Shown: in pieces, positions 1 to 7,352 of the stretch
How the letters are laid out: every line of letters begins with the position of its first letter
Numbering within the stretch: position 1 is the first letter of the stretch
From: an uncultured Actinomyces sp.
GTDB taxonomy: Bacteria; Actinomycetota; Actinomycetes; Actinomycetales; Actinomycetaceae
Assembly (NCBI GenBank): GCA_900556405.1
Contig: USPB01000005.1
Location: forward strand, 1-22,920
Length of the DNA: 22,920 nucleotides
Reading direction: 5' to 3'
Program-made: the position numbers and the translations under genes
Notes under the pieces: generated by a model
What the model was told of the DNA's origin: nothing
Seen by the model: only the letters and a program-made list of their open reading frames with translations
The model's database searches: none

Positions 1-362
1 TCTTCAACAATTCGACGCTGGGCATGGTGAAGCTGGAGATGCTGGTCAACGGCCTTCCCGATTTCCAGACGGATGTCCCGGATACGAATTACGCGGAGAT
101 TGCCCGTGCAATTGGCTTCCACGCGGAGCGCGTTGAGGATCCGTCTCGCCTGGAGGACGCGTACCGCGAGGCCTTCGCCGCGCCCGGCCCTACCCTCGTC
201 GAGGTCATCACGGATCCGAACGCACTCTCGCTCCCGCCGGCCATCACCAGCGGCCAGGTCGTCGGTTTCGCGACCGCAATGAGCAAGATTGTCCTCAACC
301 GCGGCATCGCCGAGGCATTCTCCATGGCCACCTCCAACATGCGCAACATCCCGCGCCTGTAG
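1..362 (+). CDS. poxB: Pyruvate dehydrogenase (quinone) / pyruvate oxidase, C-terminal fragment
   Basis: This is the 3' end of a thiamine-diphosphate enzyme; the reading frame is open from base 3 and stops at TAG 360-362, so about 119 residues are visible. The motif FNNSTLGMVKLEML and the ending with PGPTLVEVITDPNALSLPP, then SKIVLNRG and SNMRNIPR, match the C-terminal TPP-binding domain and lipid-binding tail typical of PoxB, which decarboxylates pyruvate to acetate and CO2 and passes electrons to membrane quinone. That role is known for the family; here only the tail is seen. The gene is cut by the window edge and followed by a strong hairpin. Other TPP enzymes (acetolactate synthase-like) are a less likely alternative, because the tail is PoxB-like. 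Confidence 0.82.
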   Translation, partial: FNNSTLGMVKLEMLVNGLPDFQTDVPDTNYAEIARAIGFHAERVEDPSRLEDAYREAFAAPGPTLVEVITDPNALSLPPAITSGQVVGFATAMSKIVLNRGIAEAFSMATSNMRNIPRL

Positions 363-381
363 GTCATTCACATCTCCGGGA

Positions 382-428
382 ACGAGGCCGGGGCTGGGTT
401 GCATCGCACGACCCGGCCCCGGCCTCGT
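382..428 (+). terminator. Strong hairpin terminator after poxB
   Basis: Bases 382-399 pair with 411-428 as an 18-bp stem with a single G-U pair and an 11-nt loop. It lies 20 bases after the poxB stop codon. No long T-run follows (CCTGTCATAATT), so it is an I-shaped or hairpin-only terminator of the kind common in high-GC actinobacteria. It is nearly symmetric and could also stop opposite-strand transcription. Confidence 0.75.
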
Positions 429-435
429 CCTGTCA

Positions 436-523
436 TAATTCGACCCCAGAATTAATAAACATACCTTTTTCCACAAGAATGGCTTTTGCCCTCTCAAATC
501 ACGCTTGACAAGTAATGAACTTG
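436..523 (+). promoter_or_regulatory. AT-rich promoter/operator region with two inverted repeats
   Basis: The stretch between the poxB terminator and the cytochrome/molybdenum gene is AT-rich compared with its surroundings. It holds TAATTC (436-441) mirrored by GAATTA (449-454), and a perfect 5+5 repeat CAAGT-AATGA-ACTTG at 509-523. The second repeat overlaps a TTGACA -35-like hexamer at 505-510; a second TTGACA lies at 548-553. I could not find a convincing -10 at the right distance from either, so the promoter position is uncertain. The inverted repeats could be operator half-sites. Confidence 0.35.
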
Positions 524-625
524 TAGCACACCACACTCAAATGTGATTTGACACCTAATTATGCGCGCGTTTTCCCTCTAATCTACGAAGCGTTCTATCG
601 CTCACGCCACACAGGAGGAACCGCC

Positions 626-2191
626 ATGCACGCGCTCGCAGCAATGGCTAGCGCAGCCGGTGCCGTCGACCTCGACACTTTTCCCGCCTGGTTGAGGATC
701 ACCCACTTCATCAACTTCATCATGATGGGCTTCCTCATCCGCTCCGGCTGGGAGGTCCTCGCATCACACCCACGTCTGTACTGGAACAATCACTGCACGC
801 CCGGATCCGAGTGGCTCAAGTTCACGAAGGACAAGGTGTCGACCGTCCCCGGCGAGTTCACGGCGCGCGACGACCAGCGCAACCTCCACCCGCTGATCTC
901 CCTGCCCGGACGCGGACAGATCGGCTTGGGCCGCGCCTGGCACGCGCTCGTCACCGCGATCTGGCTGGCGAACGGCTTCGTGTACGTCGCCCTCCTCTTC
1001 GGGACGGGCCAGTGGCGTCGCATCGTGCCCACCTCCTGGTCCATCTTCCCCGAGGCCTGGGAGAGCGCCAAGATCTACATGGGCCTGCAGATCCCCTCCA
1101 TCGAGCACTTCCAGCCCTATGACGCCCTCCAGAAGCTCATGTACTTCACGGTCGTCTTCATCGTCGCGCCCCTCATGATCGCGACCGGCCCCATCATGTC
1201 CCCCACGTTCGCGGGGCGCTTCCCCAGGTACGTCAAGCTTTTCCGCAACCGCCAGACCGCCCGTTCCATCCACTTCCTGGGCATGGCGTTCTACTGCTTC
1301 TTCGTGGTCATGCACGTCGCGCTCGTGTTCATCGTCCATCCGAAATACAACATCGCACACATGATGCTCGGCGAAAACTACAACGACATCTCGGCGGCGC
1401 AATTCGCTCAGGCTGTCACCATGCTGATCATCGGCATCGTTGTCGCCATCGCCCTGTGGATCGGCGCGTCCTACTGGTCCCTGTCAAACATGCGCCGCAC
1501 CCAGCGCTGGATCTGGGGCGCCACGCAGCCCATCCGCGCGCTCACGATTGATCGTCTGCATTCGCGTCAGGTCGCGAAGAAGACCTTCACCGAGGACGAC
1601 ATTTCCCCGTTCCACTGGGTCAACACGCGCCCACCGACAAAGGAACAGTCCGAGGAGTACATCGCACTGCGCGAGGACGACTTCAAGTACTTCCGCCTCG
1701 AGATCGGCGGCCTGGTCGAGGAGGAGAAGTCTTTCTCCATCGATGAGCTGAAGGACCTGGGCAAGGTCACGAACATTACGATGCACACCTGCATGCAGGG
1801 ATGGACCGGCATCGCGAAGTGGGAGGGCATCCGCCTCAAGGACCTCCTCGAGCAGGTGACGCCCACGGAGGGCGCGCACTACCTGATGGCCACCTCCTTC
1901 GGACACGTCGGGCACACCTACGACGGGCGCCCGACCGAGCCCTACTACGAGTGCATCGACCCGTCGATGATCGACGACGACAAGTGCATCCTCGCCTGGG
2001 GCATGAACGACGAGCCTCTGCCCGAGGTCTACGGCGGCCCTCTACGCCTGCGCGCCGATTCCCAGCACGGCTACAAGATGGTTAAGTGGGTGCGCCGCCT
2101 CGAGTGGATCCACGACTACCACGACGTGGGCGACGGCCAGGGCGGCTCGCGAGAGGACTCTGGCCTGCAGCACTACGACGCTCGCGCCTGA
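626..2191 (+). CDS. Cytochrome b561-like / molybdopterin-dependent oxidoreductase fusion
   Basis: A 521-residue membrane protein. The N-terminal half has about five hydrophobic segments (near residues 28-41, 106-126, 170-191, 214-237, 262-284) with histidines suited to haem ligation (H27, H106, H216, H230). The C-terminal half (about 330-500) resembles the sulfite-oxidase/YedY molybdopterin fold: the block TMHTCMQGW places C389 where the Mo-coordinating cysteine of this fold sits. Family knowledge suggests electron transfer between the Mo site and the quinone pool; the substrate is unknown. No twin-arginine signal peptide is seen. The start at 626 is chosen because AGGAGG (613-618) sits 7 bases upstream; an in-frame TTG at 548 would add 26 residues but lacks a site. 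It is a single-gene unit with its own terminator. The gephyrin/MoeA-like gene 17 kb away could serve cofactor synthesis. Confidence 0.85.
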   Translation: MHALAAMASAAGAVDLDTFPAWLRITHFINFIMMGFLIRSGWEVLASHPRLYWNNHCTPGSEWLKFTKDKVSTVPGEFTARDDQRNLHPLISLPGRGQIGLGRAWHALVTAIWLANGFVYVALLFGTGQWRRIVPTSWSIFPEAWESAKIYMGLQIPSIEHFQPYDALQKLMYFTVVFIVAPLMIATGPIMSPTFAGRFPRYVKLFRNRQTARSIHFLGMAFYCFFVVMHVALVFIVHPKYNIAHMMLGENYNDISAAQFAQAVTMLIIGIVVAIALWIGASYWSLSNMRRTQRWIWGATQPIRALTIDRLHSRQVAKKTFTEDDISPFHWVNTRPPTKEQSEEYIALREDDFKYFRLEIGGLVEEEKSFSIDELKDLGKVTNITMHTCMQGWTGIAKWEGIRLKDLLEQVTPTEGAHYLMATSFGHVGHTYDGRPTEPYYECIDPSMIDDDKCILAWGMNDEPLPEVYGGPLRLRADSQHGYKMVKWVRRLEWIHDYHDVGDGQGGSREDSGLQHYDARA

Positions 2192-2216
2192 GCATCTCTG
2201 CCTTCGAGCGGTACCA

Positions 2217-2275
2217 CGCCTCCCCCTCGTCCCCACGCATGCGCGTGCGGGTTCGCGGAGGGAGGCGCGGTTTTT
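2217..2275 (+). terminator. Rho-independent terminator
   Basis: CGCCTCCC (2217-2224) pairs with GGGAGGCG (2260-2267). An internal small hairpin CACGC-ATGC-GCGTG lies between the arms. CGG and then TTTTT (2271-2275) follow. It begins 26 bases after the oxidoreductase stop codon and points along the plus strand. The minus side lacks a T-run, so the converging kinase-like gene probably does not use it efficiently. Confidence 0.75.
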
Positions 2276-2314
2276 GTCTGCGGGCTCTGCGCTCGGGCAC
2301 GCAGGGAAAGCGAT

Positions 2315-3127
2315 CTATACGTACCTACGGGCAATGGCGAGGGCCTCGGGCACGTAGGAGCGCCCGAAGACCGCGCAGTGGATCATGATGATGTGCATCT
2401 GGTGCAGGGCGATGCGCTCGCGCCAGCCGTCCCCCAGGGGTGAGGCCTCGTCGTAGGCGGCGAGAATCCGCTCATAGTGCGGGCATCCGAAGACCGCGAG
2501 CGCGGCGAGGTCCTCCTCGGCATGGCCGCCCTGCGCGGCGGGGTCGATGAGGACGGCACCGTCCGGGGTCCACATGACGTTGCCGCTCCACAGGTCGCCG
2601 TGGGTGCGGGCGGCGCCGACGTTGTTATGGCGCTTTTTCGCGTCCTCGACGAGGCGCGGCTGGTCGTGGTCGAGCGCACCCGATTCGAGGCGCTCACAGA
2701 GCTTATCGATGAGCGCGCGTTCTGTAGCCGTGAAGGTGCGGTCGCCGGCGTAGGGGGCGATGCGCTCGCGCGCGTAGAAGGCGCCCCAGGACTCACCTCG
2801 GGACGAGGCTGGGGCTGGACTCGGGCGGTCGGGTAGCGACAGGTGCGCCTCCCCCATCCAGCCGTTGCCCTCGAAGCCGGGCGGGGGCGCGCCCAGGTGG
2901 CTGGCTCCGGCGGCATGGGTGTGGGCGAGGGCGCGGCCGAACTCCTCGGCAGCCCGAGGGGTTGGCGTGACGGAGACGAGGCGGGGCTCCTCGAGCCACG
3001 TCGCACCGTGATCGAGCACGGGCACGACGGCGGCCCCGGGGTCCGAGGCCTCGGCAAGCCACGCGAGCCCCGCAACCTCGTAGGCGATCCGCCCGCGGCG
3101 GCTATCCGCTTTCCTGATGGTGTCCAT
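2315..3127 (-). CDS. Fructosamine/ketosamine-3-kinase family protein
   Basis: A 270-residue cytosolic phosphotransferase of the aminoglycoside/fructosamine kinase fold. Catalytic-loop motif HGDLWSGN is at residues 176-183, followed by the metal-binding IDPA at 194-197 and GHAEEDLA at 201-208, the arrangement of fructosamine kinase family proteins (known to phosphorylate Amadori-type sugar adducts so that they are removed from proteins). Family length is about 260-300, so it is full-length. The start ATG at 3125-3127 is preceded by GGGGGAG about 5 bases upstream; a longer frame to 3178 lacks family similarity in its extra 17 residues. The actual substrate cannot be read from sequence. It converges with the oxidoreductase gene and is divergent from the DUF262 gene. 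Confidence 0.8.
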   Translation of the reverse strand: MDTIRKADSRRGRIAYEVAGLAWLAEASDPGAAVVPVLDHGATWLEEPRLVSVTPTPRAAEEFGRALAHTHAAGASHLGAPPPGFEGNGWMGEAHLSLPDRPSPAPASSRGESWGAFYARERIAPYAGDRTFTATERALIDKLCERLESGALDHDQPRLVEDAKKRHNNVGAARTHGDLWSGNVMWTPDGAVLIDPAAQGGHAEEDLAALAVFGCPHYERILAAYDEASPLGDGWRERIALHQMHIIMIHCAVFGRSYVPEALAIARRYV

Positions 3128-3253
3128 CGACGCTCCCCCGTTCCATTCCACGACCCACGCGAGGGGCCGCCACCGCACGCCCCCATGCTATCGCCCGCCC
3201 GGTCACCCACCCGCCGAGCTGTATCCTGGCACGGCACCCAGGCCTCGTTCCTT

Positions 3254-3285
3254 TTGGACACATACCGAGCAAACATCGATATACT
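3254..3285 (+). promoter_or_regulatory. Candidate promoter for the DUF262 gene
   Basis: TTGGAC (3254-3259; or TGGACA 3255-3260) and TATACT (3280-3285) lie in the AT-richer part of the 200-bp gap between the divergent kinase-like and DUF262 genes. The 19-20 bp spacing is longer than ideal; CGATAT at 3277-3282 would give 16-17 bp. GAGGA at 3312-3316 lies 11 bases before the ATG at 3328 and is the likely ribosome site. Confidence 0.4.
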
Positions 3286-3327
3286 GCCATCAGAAGATAG
3301 TCCGCCACAACGAGGATGTAGGCCTCC

Positions 3328-5331
3328 ATGACCCTCACGACGACACAGAAGTCCATTCAAGAGCTGCTACACGGCGACCGCCAGTACCAGATTCCCGACT
3401 TCCAGCGCCCCTACGTGTGGGAGGAAGAGCAGGCGGAAACCCTCGTGAATGATCTGCTGGGCGCGTGGCGCACGAACGACGGCGACTATTTCCTGGGGTC
3501 GATCGTCCTCGTGCAGCACCCCAGCGGCGACGACGTCGACATCATCGACGGGCAGCAACGCCTCACCACCCTGTGTATCCTCGTGTCTCTACTGCGTCAC
3601 TTGGAAGAGGACCCCGCCCTGCGCGATGAACTCGGCTCTCTCCTCCTCATTGCGCAGTCGCGCATTAAGGACTTGGATGAGCGGCCACGCCTGAGCGTTC
3701 GCGAATGCGACCGCGACTTTTTCGACACGTTCATCATCGGCGACAACATCGACTCGCTGCTCGACGTTGACGGCGACAGCCTCACGCGCCCGTCCGTGCG
3801 GCGCATCGTCGCCAACGCGCGCGCCATGCTCGACGTGCTGAGCAATCCTGACATGCTCATGCCCAGCGAGATCAGCGACTTTATCCGCTACCTGACCCTG
3901 CACGTGTCTCTCATCGAGGTGTCCACGGATTCCTACCAGGCGGCGCACCGCATTTTCTCGGTGCTCAACACGCGTGGCGTTCCCCTGTCGGCCGCCGATA
4001 TTTTCAAGGCGCGCGTCTTGTCCCGCGTGGAGCCCGACGCCCGGGCTCGTTACGCCGCCCTGTGGGAGCAATCCATCGACACGCTGGGTACGGAAAGCCC
4101 GGACGCATTTTTTGGGCATCTGCTCACGCTCACGCTGCGCGCGCCCGCCAGGAGGGCCCTCATCGACGCGTTCGACGAGCAGGTCCTCACGCCGTTCCTC
4201 GCCGCCAGGAGCGGCGAGGAGTTCATTGACGAGGTCTTGGTCCCCTCCGCTCGCGCGTACACGTTGGCAACGCTGGAGCCTCTGGTGGGCCACCCCGCGG
4301 CCACGCCGCTCGAGCTTTTGCGCCTGTATGACTCCTCGGATTGGAAGCCAGCGGCGATGAGCGTGTTGCGCGCGGGGCACGGCGACGAGGAAACCACGTC
4401 GCTGTTGCTCCTCCTCGAGCGCGTCTACGGCACTGCTGTCGCCGCGCGTCTGAGCCCGTCGTCGCGCACTGCTCGGGTCATTGAGTTCATCGGGGCCCTA
4501 GAGGACGGCGAGTCTCTCAACGTTGCTTGTTCTGTGCCGGATACGGTCCGCCACCGGGCCGCTGAGACGATCTCGCGGCCCCTCCCTCAGTCCTCCATCC
4601 GTAAGATTCTCCTCTACCACGCGATGGTCGCCGAGCATGGGTCTTTCCCGACGCGCCTGCCGCGTTCCATGGGCGTCCTGTGCGGTCTCCCTACCAGCCA
4701 CATTCGCGGTGTCGACGAAGACATCGACCTGCGCGCGTGGAACAAGCGCCTGGGAAGCTTTATCCTGTCCACCATTAAGTCACGCACCGTCAGCCAAGCA
4801 CCCGACTGGGATACGGTCGCACGCGCCACGCACCGCGTGATGACGCTCGGCGAGTTCACTGTCGGTTCCCTGCCGTCAACCGGCGGCGAGATTCATGCTG
4901 CAGACCTCGAGAAACGCCAGAGGTACCTGACCCAGCTGATCTTGGACTACTGGGATATTCGCCGTGACAGCGACGGCGTCGACCTGTCTGTCCTGTCCAG
5001 CGCCGACCTTGAGGCAGCCGTCGATAAACGATCGGCTGCCCGCGGCCGCCAGGTGCGCCTGGCCGACGTTGTCGCGACCGGCATCATCTCCCCCGGCGAC
5101 ACATTCGTGTGGCGACGCCGTAACCTCGGCAACGTCTACGCCGTGACTATTTCCCCGGAGGGCACCATCGTCCTGCCCGACGGCCAGGAAGTGGCCTCCC
5201 CCTCGGCGGCCGTCACCGCTCTGACAGGCACCAGCAGCGCCGCCGCCCTCGACGTGTTCGTACGCGAATCCGACGGCAAGAAACTGCGCGACCTGTGGGA
5301 TAGCTACCGGAGCCGTTTCGCCTCGTCGTGA
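3328..5331 (+). CDS. DUF262 (GmrS/ParB-like) protein with RAMA/DUF4357-like C-terminus
   Basis: A 667-residue protein. The N-terminal DUF262 domain is shown by IPDFQRPYVW (22-31), DGQQRLTT (74-81, the conserved DGQQR catalytic motif) and FSVLNTRGVPLSAADIFKA (210-228). DUF262 is the NTP-binding half of GmrSD-type, modification-dependent type IV restriction enzymes. I see no HNH/DUF1524 nuclease motif in the middle or end. Instead residues about 575-665 (LADVVATG..., PGDTF, DGQEVASPSAA 618-628, AVTALTG) resemble RAMA or DUF4357 domains, which are predicted to contact DNA, perhaps modified DNA. Residues about 240-570 are helical and unassigned. It stands alone with its own promoter and converges on the Hsp70-GTPase operon. 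A phage-defence role is inference from the family; without a nuclease it may sense or block rather than cut. Confidence 0.82.
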   Translation: MTLTTTQKSIQELLHGDRQYQIPDFQRPYVWEEEQAETLVNDLLGAWRTNDGDYFLGSIVLVQHPSGDDVDIIDGQQRLTTLCILVSLLRHLEEDPALRDELGSLLLIAQSRIKDLDERPRLSVRECDRDFFDTFIIGDNIDSLLDVDGDSLTRPSVRRIVANARAMLDVLSNPDMLMPSEISDFIRYLTLHVSLIEVSTDSYQAAHRIFSVLNTRGVPLSAADIFKARVLSRVEPDARARYAALWEQSIDTLGTESPDAFFGHLLTLTLRAPARRALIDAFDEQVLTPFLAARSGEEFIDEVLVPSARAYTLATLEPLVGHPAATPLELLRLYDSSDWKPAAMSVLRAGHGDEETTSLLLLLERVYGTAVAARLSPSSRTARVIEFIGALEDGESLNVACSVPDTVRHRAAETISRPLPQSSIRKILLYHAMVAEHGSFPTRLPRSMGVLCGLPTSHIRGVDEDIDLRAWNKRLGSFILSTIKSRTVSQAPDWDTVARATHRVMTLGEFTVGSLPSTGGEIHAADLEKRQRYLTQLILDYWDIRRDSDGVDLSVLSSADLEAAVDKRSAARGRQVRLADVVATGIISPGDTFVWRRRNLGNVYAVTISPEGTIVLPDGQEVASPSAAVTALTGTSSAAALDVFVRESDGKKLRDLWDSYRSRFASS

Positions 5332-5339
5332 GTTGCGAC

Positions 5340-5375
5340 AGCAGGGGCCGCCGCGGCGAGCGAGCGACCTCTGCT
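5340..5375. terminator. Hairpin between convergent genes
   Basis: AGCAGGGG (5340-5347) pairs with CCTCTGCT (5368-5375), 8 bp with one G-U, enclosing the GC-rich GCCGCCGCGGC. It fills almost the entire 45-bp gap between the DUF262 gene and the last gene of the minus-strand operon, so it is placed to end transcription from both sides. There is no T-run, so the call rests on position and stem. Confidence 0.5.
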
Positions 5376-5376
5376 T

Positions 5377-5595
5377 CTACCTGTGCCACGCTTCCCAGGG
5401 GAACGGAACAAGAGCGCTCAGCGCCCGACGAATGTCGTTGAGATTATTCATCAATGCGACAAACGTATCCGCAGCGCGGTTATCCGTCAGTGCCCACCAG
5501 AGAAAGAATCCAAGCAACGCGAGGACCATCATCAGGTGGGCCACGCTCCAGAACCAGCGGAAGCACCAGTACAGGGCGGGGAGTCCTTTTTTCAC
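5377..5595 (-). CDS. Small membrane protein, last gene of the Hsp70-GTPase operon
   Basis: A 72-residue protein with one long hydrophobic stretch (about residues 7-36, rich in W, F and L) that could span the membrane once or as a tight hairpin, followed by a polar C-terminal half (TDNRAADTFVALMNNLNDIRRAL). It matches no family I recognise. The GTG start at 5593-5595 overlaps the TGA of the upstream membrane GTPase (GTGA), implying translational coupling and joint production. This coupling, and its position as the final gene before the hairpin, are why I treat it as real. It may be a membrane partner of that GTPase; this is inference. The opposite-strand frames here have no family features. 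Confidence 0.65.
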   Translation of the reverse strand: MKKGLPALYWCFRWFWSVAHLMMVLALLGFFLWWALTDNRAADTFVALMNNLNDIRRALSALVPFPWEAWHR

Positions 5596-7352
5596 GGGTG
5601 GCTCACTTTCTCGTCCTTACCCACGGGTTCCGGTGCTTCATCTGCCTGGGCATGCCCCTGCTTGCCCTCCGGAGGAAGGAGGGCAATCGAGACTTTCTGC
5701 GATGCCAGTGCCCAACTCAGGACGCGCAGAGGATTGAGGGGGTCATTCGGCTCACGCAAAGCCAGAGAATCGACGGCAAAGTAGCGGACAGTCCCGAAAT
5801 CCCGCTCCATGCGTCGAACAAAGCCATCTTGGTCAATGCTGACAAGCCAGTCGCGCACGCCACGGGAAGTCGCTGGATTCAGGTTGTTTCCGATGCGGAG
5901 CTGGCGCACTATCTCCGTCTTGGTAAGAACCACCGCAAGGTTCCTCTTGGACAGATCGATGGCCTCCGACCTGAGTCGATCCACCACCGAGGCGTAGGCT
6001 TCCTCCTGATGCCCCGTCGCGATGAGCGTATCGGACATGTGCTCGGTGTTTCCTCTCTCTTCGCGCACGCGAGGCAGAGCAAGAGGATCGAGCACAAAGA
6101 TCATCGCGTGCGCCGAGTTCACATACGTCAATTCCTCCGTTCCATCGAAGGTCGTGAAACTCTCTCCAGCGGCATCCATGATCTGCAGCTCAAGTTCCCT
6201 GCCCGAGGCTTGCGTCAGCGTAAAGGGACGTCCCGCAGGACGCATGGTGTGAATCGTCTTCTCAGTCGCTTGCTCGTTCTCCATTGCCTGAGCCGAGGCC
6301 CTGAGGAAACCCCTCGCTTCTTCATTGAGCCCCTTCAACGAGCCATTGGAGGAGGACAGTTGCTTGTGCGCCGCCGTCATCGCCGCTGCAAAGAAACGCG
6401 TCTTACCCGCGCCGACAGAACCGAAGGCGGGGAGTTGAACAGTCCGACGCGCACCACTGCCCGTAGCTAGGGGTTCACCACAACTCGGGCACAGCGCAAC
6501 AAGGGTCTTCGACGCAGCCCTGATCGTCGTCGGCATGGACATCCCGCACCCGCATCGACGCCGAATAATCCCCAGCGGACCCGGTGAGATGTCGTGGTGA
6601 ACGATAGCGCACGCCGGATTAGGACAGCGGTACGTCGGACGCGGATTCGTCTCATAACAGTGAGGGCACTTCACCTGGGCACGCATGCGCGCCATGACAG
6701 CGCGATCCCACCAGCGGTACGCAAGAGTCCATGCCTGCTGACAGGCGTAGACGACCCCTCCGACGATGCCCATGATGGAGAGCCAAAGGACGTACGAACC
6801 ATACATTCCAGCGACGAAACCGGCGAACGGCACGGGAACGACAACTCCCCAGGTGAGCCCCGAAAAGGCCCCGACTGCGGGCTTGACAGGCATCAGGTTC
6901 CCATACGCATCGGGACGAACCATCTTCGGGCGCGGGCGCAAACGGATCTTCCCCCAGACCCAACGCCGCGCCAACGTGATCTCCCGGTAGACAGCGGTCG
7001 CGTCGCGCAGCGCCTGATAGGGAATGTACTCGGGCCACGCCTTATCCCACCCGAAGTGCTTCGTGAACCCGACAGGTCGATGCCGGATGACCTGTTGTGC
7101 TACCACCTTCTCGGGTGTCGCAATGTCGGGCTTGCTCACTGATCGTCCAGTCAGGACGAGAAGTGGAGCGACAAAACCCGCGACCAGGCCAACGACAAGT
7201 GCCAGGGCGCAGGATACGAACCAGTAGCAGACGACCCAGGCGATCAACCGCATGATCATCGCGAGAATGACCCACGCCGCGAGGAGAATGAAGACCACAA
7301 CAACTGCGAGCAGCGCCAACGCGCCTTCGCCACCTGATGATCTGTTGCTCAC
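5592..7352 (-). CDS. Membrane-anchored zinc-ribbon TRAFAC-like GTPase (DO-GTPase-like)
   Basis: A 586-residue protein. Hydrophobic segments near 11-34, 37-67, 163-182 and 185-208 anchor it in the membrane. Cysteine pairs follow: CPHC (229-232) with C243/C248, CGC (267-269), and CPSC (288-291), suggesting one or two zinc ribbons. A P-loop NTPase comes next: Walker A GSVGAGKT (311-318), DAAGE (393-397) as the G3/switch II DxxG element, and TKTE (477-480) in the G4 NKxD position, where the last residue is Glu instead of Asp. Together with the second GTPase upstream it matches the paired 'double-GTPase' arrangement known computationally next to GAP1 proteins. The GTG start overlaps the TGA of the GAP1-like gene (GTGA). 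It probably relays a nucleotide-dependent signal at the membrane; mechanism and guanine specificity are inferred. Confidence 0.75.
   Translation of the reverse strand: MSNRSSGGEGALALLAVVVVFILLAAWVILAMIMRLIAWVVCYWFVSCALALVVGLVAGFVAPLLVLTGRSVSKPDIATPEKVVAQQVIRHRPVGFTKHFGWDKAWPEYIPYQALRDATAVYREITLARRWVWGKIRLRPRPKMVRPDAYGNLMPVKPAVGAFSGLTWGVVVPVPFAGFVAGMYGSYVLWLSIMGIVGGVVYACQQAWTLAYRWWDRAVMARMRAQVKCPHCYETNPRPTYRCPNPACAIVHHDISPGPLGIIRRRCGCGMSMPTTIRAASKTLVALCPSCGEPLATGSGARRTVQLPAFGSVGAGKTRFFAAAMTAAHKQLSSSNGSLKGLNEEARGFLRASAQAMENEQATEKTIHTMRPAGRPFTLTQASGRELELQIMDAAGESFTTFDGTEELTYVNSAHAMIFVLDPLALPRVREERGNTEHMSDTLIATGHQEEAYASVVDRLRSEAIDLSKRNLAVVLTKTEIVRQLRIGNNLNPATSRGVRDWLVSIDQDGFVRRMERDFGTVRYFAVDSLALREPNDPLNPLRVLSWALASQKVSIALLPPEGKQGHAQADEAPEPVGKDEKVSHP

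Noticed and set aside
548..625. TTG start giving a 547-residue oxidoreductase
   Set aside because: No ribosome site before the TTG, and AGGAGG is ideally placed for the ATG at 626.
3178..3360. Longer N-terminal extensions and alternative frames of the fructosamine-kinase-like gene
   Set aside because: The extra residues lack family similarity, while the ATG at 3127 has a good ribosome site; the alternative long frame has only scrambled composition.
5454..6470. 338-residue plus-strand frame opposite the membrane GTPase
   Set aside because: No family features; it lies on the complement of a gene with clear Walker A, switch and zinc-ribbon motifs and a coupled start.
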